Below, one piece after another: positions 1 through 6,786 of a stretch of 33,151 nucleotides of DNA. The number at the start of each line of letters is the position of its first letter. The first letter of the stretch is position 1. The position numbers and the translations under genes are program-made. The stretch lies in contig CAJTOL010000034.1 of assembly GCA_910577645.1 (NCBI GenBank), forward strand, positions 1 to 33,151, read 5' to 3'. Source of the DNA: an uncultured Lachnospiraceae bacterium. GTDB taxonomy: Bacteria > Bacillota > Clostridia > Lachnospirales > Lachnospiraceae. The notes under the pieces were generated by a model that made no database searches, was not told where the DNA came from, and was given only the letters and a program-made list of their open reading frames with translations.

Positions 1-45
1 TTCACAGTAAAAAGGAGCCATTTTTTTCCAAAGACACAAACTATT

Positions 46-63
46 TTACACTACCTAGTGTAA
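46..63. other. Perfect inverted repeat downstream of the primase-helicase gene
   Basis: The arms TTACACT and AGTGTAA flank the 4-base spacer acct. The repeat lies just beyond the GC-rich hairpin that follows the primase-helicase gene. It could be part of a bidirectional terminator or an operator for a gene to the left of the window. Nothing else is visible in bases 1-70. Confidence 0.4.
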
Positions 64-73
64 TATAAGACTG

Positions 74-101
74 GGGCGGCTGCCTTCACTTGGAGCCGCC
101 C
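74..101 (-). terminator. GC-rich hairpin after the primase-helicase gene
   Basis: Arms GGGCGGC and GCCGCCC enclose a 14-base loop, about 10 bases past the stop codon at 111-113. On the minus strand the stem is followed by CAGTCTTATATT, so the U-tract is imperfect. It is the only candidate terminator for the 987-aa gene. Confidence 0.6.
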
Positions 102-110
102 TGGATTTCC

Positions 111-3074
111 TTACATTGTCTCCCCCTGATACTTTTCATTTCCGAATGTCATTTCAAGTAATTCGTTTGCAATCTTCCCATCTGAAATACGCATCAGATT
201 ATCCTCCGCATCTTCTTTTCCCAGAAAGTTCATACTCCCATACCAAACCACCTGGCGATCTATAATGCAGTAATGCTCGCAGTAATCTTCCACAAGATTC
301 ACTTCAAATCCTGCCCTTCGCATCTGTTCCTGTAATTCCTGCCAGTATGCGCTGTCCCCATACCCATAACAGTCCGGTTTCCATGTGACTATGACTATTT
401 TAATTCCTTCCTCCTGCTTTTCTCTCAGTAAATGGATCATGTCATATACTTTCTTACTGCTGATAACCGGGCTTGACATGACAATTTCTTTCTCGGCGGC
501 AAGCAAATCATTTTGATAGGTATCCTTGTAGTTGTCTATGTCAAAAATCGCGTTAGTCATTTGCTTCTGCTCCCCAGTCCCGGAAAAAATGTCGTATCCA
601 ATCTGCTTATACGCCTTAAGTCTTTTATGGTACATCCTGTCAAACATAGGTATATGACTGTCTACATAATCATATATAATCACGCTTTTCTTTCCATCAT
701 AGTCTCTGTTTAAACGTCCGGCATACTGCTCTACTACTCCCTTCCATGCCACAGGCGTTGCCATGATAAGCGTATCCAGCCTGGGATAATCAAATCCTTC
801 TCCTATCAGCTTTCCTGTTGCAACAAGGATCATACTCTCCTTTGGTGTAACCTGATTCATCTGTTTTAAAATTTCTTTATGCTCTTTCTTGGAATTAGCA
901 CCGGACAGCAAAAAAACTTTGTCTGCGTAATTTATCAGACGCTGATACAATCGCTGTGAATGTTCCACATATTTAGAAAGGACTACCGGCGTTCTTCCAT
1001 CCTCCACGCATTGTTTTACATCTTTTATAATCAATTCGTCTCTATCTTCATTATTGCGGATAATTTCATATGCCTCATTTGGATGCATTTTATCCTGCGA
1101 AAATCTTGGCGCAACTGCTCTTGTAAATCGTGGATAAACAAGATGATCTATCCCCTGCTCCTTTGCTCTGTCCTTTGAAGTGTATTGATAGCGGATTGGT
1201 CCAAGGAGCATATAATTTATTTTTTCCAAACCATCACCCCTAAATGGTGTAGCTGTTACTCCATATACATATTTTGCATTTGCTTCCTGTAAAATATCTA
1301 CGATTGTATCTGAAGCGGCATGGTGACATTCATCCACCAATATGAGCCCGTACTCCTTTAACCGCCTGTGATATTCATTATTCTTGCTGACCGATCCAAC
1401 CATCGCAATATCAATGATTCCCGTAGTGGAGTCGTGAGCTCCCTGTAATTTCCCAATAACACTTTTTCGTCTCTTTTTACAACCCTTGAGCGTCTCATAC
1501 TCCGGCAGTTCCTCATCAATATGTAAGAACTTCTCCAACGCAGCTTTCCATTGTTCCATCAGTGCTGATGACTGAATAAGAATCAGAGTGCTTACCTGTC
1601 TTTGCGCTATGACCTTACAACACACTACCGTCTTACCAAATGCGGTAGCTGCATTCAGAATTCCATTATCATTTTGAAGAAGCTTTTCCACAGCGGGTAT
1701 CTGTGATTCTTTCAGTTCTCCCATAAAGTCCACATGAATCGGATGCCCTTTGCTCCGCTTATCTTCTATTTCATATTTAATACCAGCCTTTTCACACTCT
1801 TCCGTTATATTTTCCAAAATACCTCTCGGAACTTTGATAAATCCACCTTCATCACTTCCAAGATAAATATATCTATAATTTTCAAAATTAGATAATTTCA
1901 GAGCCTGATTTTTGAAAAAAACAGGATTCGGAAACGCAGCCATTCTCCTGATCTGATTCTGTATTCTTGGCTGTAAATTTACCGTATCCACATACACGCC
2001 GTTTGACAATGTAATATGCAGCGTCCCCTCAACATCTCCCTTCTGAAAATACAGTGTTCTCTCCCACGGCTTTTCAGAAGCACTTTCAAAAATCTCTTTG
2101 CAGTCAGAGACAGTATCAGATTTTTCCCCAGTCCATTCTTTTATCTTGTCTTCGATAAACTCTTTGGAAAGTTTTTTCTTGCTTAACAGCACTTCCCACT
2201 GATCCGGATATGCATTCCAGTGTTCATCTATAAACGCACTGTTCCCTTCTTTTAATGCACGTCCCTGTAACGGCAATGCGATCAGATTGCCCACCCCGCC
2301 TTCCTGAAGGTGATCCTGCATTGGCAGCATACGGTCATAAAAGCGGAATGACTTTAAATTTACGGCTTCTGCCCCTTTGTTCAGCAGCGCATTGCCGAAC
2401 TTTCTTGCAAGTCTGGCTTCTATCGGTTTTTGAAAAAATATCCAAAGATGTGCCCCTTTCCCTGAACGTGAACGCTCTGCCAGAGCATCTATCCCATTTA
2501 TATCACATATTCTTCTCAGGCTGTCTACTTCATCTCTCCACAGATCATCAGCATTGGCAAAGTCATTCTTTTCCGCCCCCTTTTCATGATTATCAAAATC
2601 AAAGACAATAAATCTGCAGGTACCATCTGTCAAAAGCGGGAAAACACCTATGACATCAGTGGAATCCTCTGAAACTCCCCTTAAATGATCAATGATTTGC
2701 TCTTTCTTTAACTCTTTATATGCCTGTCTCTGGCAATCCTGACATTTTGTCTTGCTTCCGGCAATTCTTGGACAGCCGTTTTTCCAAAAGTTATAACATT
2801 GTGTGTAATAATTTACTTCCCCGGTAGATTTCTTTATGGTACGCTTGCTGTATACATCCGTGCGCCCCCAAAACATACTAAAGAACACTTTCGCATCTGT
2901 TCCTGTAATATCCCTTGGTGTAATCCTTGAACCCTGATCCGGATCATATTCATTGCCCCCATCTATCTCTTTTTCAGAATAAGAGAGCCCTGCGCCTGCC
3001 AGCAGATTCTTCAAATATTTATTTTCCTCTTCCAGATAGCGTATTCTTTTTTCTAATTCTGCTATGCTTCTCAT
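111..3074 (-). CDS. TOTE-type archaeo-eukaryotic primase fused to SF2 helicase, with degenerate PLD-like tail
   Basis: Large multidomain nucleic-acid enzyme of 987 aa. Residues 1-25 look like a coiled coil. C93, C101, C111 and C114 could bind zinc. The primase part shows the metal motif FDFD (D159, D161), the nucleotide motif SGKGAH (204-209) and a later RFYDRMLPMQD stretch. A superfamily 2 helicase follows: Walker A ATAFGKT (476-482), DECH box (581-584), GVTATP, and a motif VI-like QYAGRLNRD. The last ~80 residues resemble a phospholipase D half-domain: IID and GSMN are kept, but the expected HxK positions read C932 and H934, so nuclease activity is doubtful. Primase-helicase fusions of this kind are described in TOTE conflict systems and mobile elements; a defence role here is inference. 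The Shine-Dalgarno AGGAG lies 6 bases before the ATG and overlaps the stop of the small upstream ORF, suggesting translational coupling. Confidence 0.85.
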   Translation of the reverse strand: MRSIAELEKRIRYLEEENKYLKNLLAGAGLSYSEKEIDGGNEYDPDQGSRITPRDITGTDAKVFFSMFWGRTDVYSKRTIKKSTGEVNYYTQCYNFWKNGCPRIAGSKTKCQDCQRQAYKELKKEQIIDHLRGVSEDSTDVIGVFPLLTDGTCRFIVFDFDNHEKGAEKNDFANADDLWRDEVDSLRRICDINGIDALAERSRSGKGAHLWIFFQKPIEARLARKFGNALLNKGAEAVNLKSFRFYDRMLPMQDHLQEGGVGNLIALPLQGRALKEGNSAFIDEHWNAYPDQWEVLLSKKKLSKEFIEDKIKEWTGEKSDTVSDCKEIFESASEKPWERTLYFQKGDVEGTLHITLSNGVYVDTVNLQPRIQNQIRRMAAFPNPVFFKNQALKLSNFENYRYIYLGSDEGGFIKVPRGILENITEECEKAGIKYEIEDKRSKGHPIHVDFMGELKESQIPAVEKLLQNDNGILNAATAFGKTVVCCKVIAQRQVSTLILIQSSALMEQWKAALEKFLHIDEELPEYETLKGCKKRRKSVIGKLQGAHDSTTGIIDIAMVGSVSKNNEYHRRLKEYGLILVDECHHAASDTIVDILQEANAKYVYGVTATPFRGDGLEKINYMLLGPIRYQYTSKDRAKEQGIDHLVYPRFTRAVAPRFSQDKMHPNEAYEIIRNNEDRDELIIKDVKQCVEDGRTPVVLSKYVEHSQRLYQRLINYADKVFLLSGANSKKEHKEILKQMNQVTPKESMILVATGKLIGEGFDYPRLDTLIMATPVAWKGVVEQYAGRLNRDYDGKKSVIIYDYVDSHIPMFDRMYHKRLKAYKQIGYDIFSGTGEQKQMTNAIFDIDNYKDTYQNDLLAAEKEIVMSSPVISSKKVYDMIHLLREKQEEGIKIVIVTWKPDCYGYGDSAYWQELQEQMRRAGFEVNLVEDYCEHYCIIDRQVVWYGSMNFLGKEDAEDNLMRISDGKIANELLEMTFGNEKYQGETM

Positions 3075-3083
3075 CAGAAACTC

Positions 3084-3236
3084 CTATTTTCTCTTAGTAT
3101 CACTCCAGCCATACCTCCTCATTTCTTCCCGAAATGTACTCCTTCGCGGATACGCATAGACTTCCGTTATAATCGGATATGCTTTATAATTGTATGTTCT
3201 ACTCTGAATTATAACATATTTATGTTTTGTTTCCAT
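3084..3236 (-). CDS. 50-aa ORF ending in a SWIM-protein-like tail (remnant)
   Basis: Open frame from ATG 3236 to TAG 3084 encoding 50 residues. The last ~25 residues (YPRRSTFREEMRRYGWSD...) nearly match the end of the 92-aa protein encoded at 5039-5317. The first ~25 residues are unrelated to it, so this looks like a tail joined to foreign sequence by deletion. An AAGG about 9 bases before the ATG is a weak ribosome-binding site. Its stop codon overlaps the Shine-Dalgarno sequence of the primase-helicase gene. This suggests that the lost full-length gene formed an operon with the helicase. The SWIM zinc-finger assignment rests on recalled similarity of the C-terminal end and is tentative. Confidence 0.45.
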   Translation of the reverse strand: METKHKYVIIQSRTYNYKAYPIITEVYAYPRRSTFREEMRRYGWSDTKRK

Positions 3237-3290
3237 AGTCCAATACCTTGATAAAATAAATTTTAATGCTTATGTGACTATTTACGCCTT

Positions 3291-3530
3291 CTAAACCGAT
3301 GCCCTTTTTAAGTGTCTCAAAAATCTCAAACCTGCCAGGCATATTTCTATCATATCTAAACCTTCATGAGCCCAGCCGCGAACTTTTACAGTGTCAACAA
3401 ACTGTTCGAATGAGATCCCCAAATATTGTGCATCTCTATCAATATGTACTACAGAAAGCTTATTAATCAATTCTATACTGGTTTTCCAGACGCCTTTTTG
3501 AACTTGTTTCCTTCTTGACTTACATAGAAG
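3291..3530 (-). pseudogene. Unidentified coding remnant without start codon
   Basis: An open stretch of 79 codons runs from just after an in-frame TAA to a TAG at 3291. It has protein-like composition (for example GVWKTSIELINKL and FEQFVDTVKVRGWAHEG) but no ATG or GTG near its 5' end and no ribosome-binding site. The only ATG is at codon 60. It is best read as the back part of a decayed gene on the same strand as the primase-helicase. I do not recognise the family. The remaining gap between 3531 and 3618 is AT-rich. Confidence 0.35.
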
Positions 3531-3565
3531 TTATCGCTTATAATTGTAGGAGAAATTTCTGGAGC

Positions 3566-3585
3566 AATATTAAATATTTAATATT
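3566..3585. promoter_or_regulatory. Perfect 20-bp AT palindrome upstream of diguanylate cyclase
   Basis: AATATTAAAT is followed directly by its reverse complement, 33 bases before the start codon of the diguanylate cyclase. The position fits an operator or a promoter-overlapping regulator site. A purely AT palindrome may also be chance. No convincing -35/-10 pair was found here (TTGTAG, 18 bp, TATTAA is weak). Confidence 0.35.
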
Positions 3586-3618
3586 TAATACTTAGTAGAT
3601 AGAAATGAAGGGGTCGAA

Positions 3619-4989
3619 ATGGAGCAGAAAAAGTCAATTAAGGGAATCCGAATCCGAACAGTAAACTACAGTATGATTGCCATCTCCGCTGTCTTATATG
3701 TTTTGCTGATTGTCGCTACAATCAACGCATCAAAGGAATATAAGACCATGGTTACGGCTACTGACGAATACATAGACAGCCAAAGTTATGCTGCACAGAT
3801 AGCGGACGGCTCAAACTATTTGACGGAACAAATCCGGCTCTATGTGATGACAATGGATCCCACGTACATGGAGGCCTATTTTACTGAGGCCAATGTTACA
3901 CGCCGGAGAGAAAACGCGCTGGAAAACCTGGAGCAGTATCTTGTCAGCGATGAAGCATTGCAGTTTCTTAAGGAAGCGCTCTCCTATTCCAATGAGCTGA
4001 TGGAACGGGAGATCTATGCCATTAAGCTGATAGCCCTCTCTCAGGGTGGAGACAACGACTTTCCTGCGATGGTAAAGGAGATGCCGCTTCAGCCAGATGA
4101 TCAGAATCTGACTCCGGAGGAAATGGTGGAAAAAGCCCGGAAAATCATTTTTGATGACAGCTATCAGGACGCGAAGGCTTCAATCAGCAACAATATTTCC
4201 TATTTTGTCAGCAGTGTGATTGACAGTACTCATCTGGAGCAGCAAAGCACTCTCGCCAAACTGAAAAATACTATGTCTACCCAGACAATGTTTATCAGCT
4301 TCTTATTTATCCTGAACCTTATCACCTTTACCATGGTTATCGTGTTGATTGTCAGGCCCCTTCAGCTATACATTGACTGTATCAAAGAGGAAAAGCAGCT
4401 GAATATTATGGGCGCTTATGAGTTTAAGTATCTGGCCCTGACCTACAATGATATATATGAGGTGAAGGCTTCCCACGAGGCCCTTTTGCGCCACCGTGCC
4501 GAGCACGATCCGCTGACCGGACTGATAAACCGGGGCGCATTTGAGCAGATGAAGGAGTTTTTCAAAATTAATCCCTGTCCGCTGGCTTTGTTGATTATTG
4601 ATGTGGATAAGTTCAAGCTGGTTAATGATAACTATGGGCACGAGACTGGAGATCAGATTTTAAAGAAGGTTGCTGCGGTTATCAAGCACAGCTTTCGTAC
4701 CCAAGACTATCCTGCGAGGATTGGCGGAGACGAATTTGCTGTGATTATCACCGAGGTCACCAGTAATCTACAGCCCACCATTTTGAATAAAGTAACGGAG
4801 ATGAATAAGACTCTTCAAAATCCTGACGATGGTCTCCCCGCTGTGTCACTCAGCGTCGGCGGAGCCTTTTCCACCCAGGGATTTACGGACAGCCTCTATA
4901 CCGAGGCCGATAGCGCGCTCTACATTGTGAAAGAGCATGGCCGCTGCGGATGCCATTTTTATGATGAGACGGAGGCCGCCGAATCGTAA
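3619..4989 (+). CDS. Membrane-bound diguanylate cyclase (GGDEF)
   Basis: Makes cyclic di-GMP from two GTP. The 456-aa protein has a first membrane segment at about 16-36, an extracytoplasmic sensory region at about 40-220 (helical, no family recognised), a second membrane segment at about 223-246, and a cytoplasmic GGDEF domain from about 292. The active-site motif is canonical GGDEF at 369-373. RTQD (360-363) sits exactly five residues before it, matching the RxxD inhibitory site, so product feedback inhibition is likely. DPLTGLINR and the DVDKFK motif are also present. AAGGGG lies about 6 bases before the ATG. It is a lone plus-strand gene between two copies of a SWIM-like tail, so it may have arrived by insertion or recombination. 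No EAL or HD-GYP partner is visible in the window. Confidence 0.93.
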   Translation: MEQKKSIKGIRIRTVNYSMIAISAVLYVLLIVATINASKEYKTMVTATDEYIDSQSYAAQIADGSNYLTEQIRLYVMTMDPTYMEAYFTEANVTRRRENALENLEQYLVSDEALQFLKEALSYSNELMEREIYAIKLIALSQGGDNDFPAMVKEMPLQPDDQNLTPEEMVEKARKIIFDDSYQDAKASISNNISYFVSSVIDSTHLEQQSTLAKLKNTMSTQTMFISFLFILNLITFTMVIVLIVRPLQLYIDCIKEEKQLNIMGAYEFKYLALTYNDIYEVKASHEALLRHRAEHDPLTGLINRGAFEQMKEFFKINPCPLALLIIDVDKFKLVNDNYGHETGDQILKKVAAVIKHSFRTQDYPARIGGDEFAVIITEVTSNLQPTILNKVTEMNKTLQNPDDGLPAVSLSVGGAFSTQGFTDSLYTEADSALYIVKEHGRCGCHFYDETEAAES

Positions 4990-5006
4990 TAAAACGCAGT
5001 TTCCAA

Positions 5007-5033
5007 GGGGCTGCCTATTTCCCGGGCAGCCCC
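5007..5033. terminator. Strong hairpin between convergent genes
   Basis: GGGGCTGCC pairs with GGCAGCCCC around a 9-base loop, 17 bases after the diguanylate cyclase stop and just beyond the stop of the convergent 92-aa gene. There is no long U-tract on either strand, so termination strength is uncertain. Its position suits a shared bidirectional terminator. Confidence 0.6.
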
Positions 5034-5038
5034 TCAAG

Positions 5039-5317
5039 TTAATCCAATTTTCTCTTAATATCGCTCCAACCATACTTCCTCATTTCTTCCCGAAATGCAC
5101 TTCTTCGCGGATACGTATCCTTATACGATGTCATAAGCCTCTGTTTGGCCCCTGTCTCTCCCATGGATTCCCTCACCTCGCCTAAAGCGGCGATATACGC
5201 TGCACATTCCCCATAATAGTTTCTGCGGTTTGCATCCATAATTCCCGCTGTCCGCTTTTCCAGCAGCGCTGTAATCTTTTTTACCGCACGGTTTCTAATA
5301 TCAGATTCCATTTGCAC
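5039..5317 (-). CDS. 92-aa protein, likely detached C-terminal tail of a SWIM zinc-finger family protein
   Basis: Encodes 92 residues, basic and helical, with no zinc-binding CxC/CxH motif. The sequence KKITALLEKRTAGIMDANRR...YIAALGEVRE...GAKQRLMTSYKDTYPRR resembles, from memory, the C-terminal end of clostridial SWIM zinc-finger proteins; the SWIM motif itself is missing. The start is a GTG at 5317, preceded by GAGGA at 4-5 bases, so it could still be translated. Its last ~26 codons are duplicated at 3084-3160. The upstream boundary abuts the truncated XRE regulator on the opposite strand, which suggests both genes were cut by the same rearrangement. Confidence 0.5.
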   Translation of the reverse strand: MQMESDIRNRAVKKITALLEKRTAGIMDANRRNYYGECAAYIAALGEVRESMGETGAKQRLMTSYKDTYPRRSAFREEMRKYGWSDIKRKLD

Positions 5318-5318
5318 T

Positions 5319-5725
5319 AATTCCTCATATTCTAATTATGAAAACGGATATAGTGAACCGCCAGTCGAAACAATATTAGAATTTTGTGATATGCTTGGAA
5401 TTACTATAAATGATTTGCTGGAAATAAAGATTACTTCAAACAAATCTGCTACTGTAAATACTTTTGCTGATTTTTTTCTATTCTGATAGATTTAGACCGT
5501 AGGGGAATGCAAATAAAAGGAAACACTACCTATTCACAAGAAGATAATCAACTAACTGCTCATTTGACATTAGATATACCCAATGCACAGATTGCAACCT
5601 TCATTCCCGACTGGAACAAAGTAAATCAAGCATTAATTTCTGGTACAATGGATAAAGAAGAATATGATATGTGGCTAGAAGATACCTTGAAATTATTTAA
5701 TGTGCCGATTGATGAATACATCTGA
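5319..5725 (+). pseudogene. XRE-family HTH regulator, N-terminally truncated and frameshifted
   Basis: Two frames together make one protein. From about 5319 the frame reads SNYENGYSEPPVETILEF followed by CDMLGITINDLLEIK, the second half of an XRE helix-turn-helix domain. It continues to TFADFFLF and a stop at 5484-5486. One frame over, the run continues as FFSILIDLDRRGMQIKG and on to DEYI, stopping at 5723-5725. The switch falls in a run of seven T at 5471-5477, so a one-base indel explains it. The piece from ATG 5507 alone would be 72 aa, but its AGGGGA touches the start codon, poor spacing for initiation. The first helices of the HTH domain are missing. The gene lies just upstream of the MazF-like toxin gene, the usual place for an antitoxin or regulator. 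Confidence 0.7.
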
Positions 5726-5778
5726 TTAATATACACTCAATCTAATTACTTTTAGATTGAAAACCAAAGGAGATTTGC

Positions 5779-6417
5779 ATGAATATTGACCTTACGAAAA
5801 CCCAGCAGTATCTCGAATGGCTCAAAAATAAATTATACCTAAACGCTATTGCTCCGTCTGCTAAAAATCGTATCGTATATAGAGGACAAGTATATCGTTG
5901 CAACTTAGGCGTTGGCATTGGTAGTGAGGAATGCAAAGAGCGGCCTTGTGTAGTTCTTCAATATAATTCAGCTAATAGAACATCACCCAATACACTGATT
6001 GCACCTATAACGCATACCACCTCTACGCTTCCTATTGTTGTCCCGATTGCTGAGAAAAAAGATTCCTCCGGCAAACTCATACTTGACGGAAATGTTCTTC
6101 TCGGAAATATTATTTGTGTAAGCAAAGCAAGACTTAGCGATTATATTACCGACCTTTCTGCTGATGAAATGAAAGCTGTTGATAAAGCTATTTCTTTATC
6201 GCTTGGCATAAATCACCATTATCAGACATTGCAAAATATGTATGACGATAAATTACAATATATTGAAAAGCTGAAAAACAATCGCACCTTGCTACAAACT
6301 GATTTGGATTCAAAGCAACAACAACTGGATAAATTCCAAGAATTGCTTGATACCTACCATTTTTCAAATATTCAAAATTTAGCAGATTTTTTAGAAAAAT
6401 CTCTAAAAGAAATGTAG
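5779..6417 (+). CDS. PemK/MazF-family endoribonuclease toxin-like protein with C-terminal coiled coil
   Basis: 212 aa. Residues 33-145 form a MazF/PemK core: YRGQVYRCNLG, RPCVVLQ (R55) and APITHTT (T78) match the conserved strands and the positions of the catalytic Arg and Thr in MazF, and LLGNIICVSKARL matches the later strands. Family members cut RNA at short sequence motifs, often mRNA. The N-terminal 32 residues and the C-terminal tail (about 148-190, heptad-like, rich in K, Q and L) are additions to the usual ~110-aa MazF. AAAGGAG lies 6 bases before the ATG. No MazE-like antitoxin gene is present; the broken XRE gene lies upstream and a set of RNA hairpins downstream. The active-site residues look intact, so control must come from elsewhere or activity is low. 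Codon use is AT-rich, as in the rest of the accessory zone. Confidence 0.82.
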   Translation: MNIDLTKTQQYLEWLKNKLYLNAIAPSAKNRIVYRGQVYRCNLGVGIGSEECKERPCVVLQYNSANRTSPNTLIAPITHTTSTLPIVVPIAEKKDSSGKLILDGNVLLGNIICVSKARLSDYITDLSADEMKAVDKAISLSLGINHHYQTLQNMYDDKLQYIEKLKNNRTLLQTDLDSKQQQLDKFQELLDTYHFSNIQNLADFLEKSLKEM

Positions 6418-6443
6418 ACAAATTTGGATTTTCATGCTAGTAT
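6415..6443 (+). promoter_or_regulatory. Sigma-A-type extended -10 promoter at the 3' end of the MazF-like gene
   Basis: TAGACA (6415-6420), a 17-bp spacer, then TGC-TAGTAT (6435-6443), an extended -10. The -35 overlaps the toxin stop codon. Transcription would start near 6450 and run into the two hairpins at 6458-6478 and 6496-6520, giving a ~75-nt RNA with no evident ORF. Confidence 0.5.
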
Positions 6444-6449
6444 AAAGGT

Positions 6450-6527
6450 ACAAGAGAAGTGTTCACGAGTGGAACTCTAATATAGTATTTCAAACAAGGG
6501 AACTACGAGCGAGTTCCCTTTATTTTA
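6450..6527 (+). ncRNA. Predicted ~75-nt small RNA with two ACGAGYG-loop hairpins
   Basis: Hairpin 1 (6458-6478) pairs AGTGTTC with GAACTCT (one T-T mismatch) around loop ACGAGTG. Hairpin 2 (6496-6520) pairs AAGGGAACT with AGTTCCCTT around loop ACGAGCG and is followed by TATTTTAT, so it also serves as terminator. The stems differ in sequence while the 7-base loop is nearly identical, which suggests the loop is the functional part. An extended -10 promoter is correctly placed upstream. I do not recognise the RNA family; the boundaries are inferred. Confidence 0.45.
6496..6526 (+). terminator. Intrinsic terminator with ACGAGCG loop
   Basis: Nine-base-pair stem AAGGGAACT/AGTTCCCTT with a 7-base loop, followed by TATTTTAT. 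It terminates the predicted small RNA and any read-through from the MazF-like gene. Confidence 0.75.
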
Positions 6528-6562
6528 TCTATACATAATTTTTTTCTTCAACATAAAATATT

Positions 6563-6645
6563 ATTACAATTCTTCTTTGGATGTGTGCCAAAGGATTTAT
6601 TGTAATTAAGCAAAGGGAGTCACGAGCGGACTCCCTATTTTTAGA
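6563..6645 (+). ncRNA. Second structured RNA element: bulged hairpin plus ACGAGCG-loop terminator
   Basis: ATTACAAT (6563-6570) pairs with ATTGTAAT (6599-6606), and inside it CTTTGG (6575-6580) pairs with CCAAAG (6588-6593) across the internal loop. Nine bases later a terminator-like hairpin pairs GGGAGTC with GACTCCC (6615-6635) around the loop ACGAGCG, followed by ATTTTT. A weak promoter may precede it (TATACA 6530-6535, 18 bp, TAAAAT 6554-6559). No ORF of note lies inside. This could be a second copy or relative of the small RNA at 6450-6527. Confidence 0.4.
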
Positions 6646-6720
6646 GCCACAAGCCATTTTCAATGAAATTCCAGCAAGTGGTTTTTCTTTTTGTTCGCTA
6701 CTATTTTTAGACATTAAGAA

Positions 6721-6753
6721 ACCGCAACCCTTGATTTCTCAAAGGATTGCGGT
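6721..6753. terminator. Bidirectional terminator between accessory zone and tuf
   Basis: ACCGCAA pairs with TTGCGGT, with an inner CCTTGA/TCAAaGG stem. On the plus strand it is followed by ACTTATTTTTATT, and on the minus strand (tuf direction) by TTTCTTAATGTCT. It ends the tuf transcript about 34 bases after the tuf stop codon. Confidence 0.8.
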
Positions 6754-6786
6754 ACTTATTTTTATTATTTGGATCTAATCTAAAGA

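Noticed and set aside
5507..5725. Independent 72-aa small protein
   Set aside because: Its AGGGGA touches the ATG, and the frame continues upstream as the downstream part of the frameshifted XRE regulator.
6450..6527. Mini-ykkC (guanidine-II) riboswitch
   Set aside because: The paired hairpins with ACG-containing loops recall that class, but the loops are 7 bases, not ACGR tetraloops closed by GC pairs, and no guanidine-related gene follows.
6450..6645. Type III toxin-antitoxin RNA repeats
   Set aside because: The RNA lies downstream of the toxin, is not a tandem repeat array, and the toxin matches MazF/PemK rather than ToxN.
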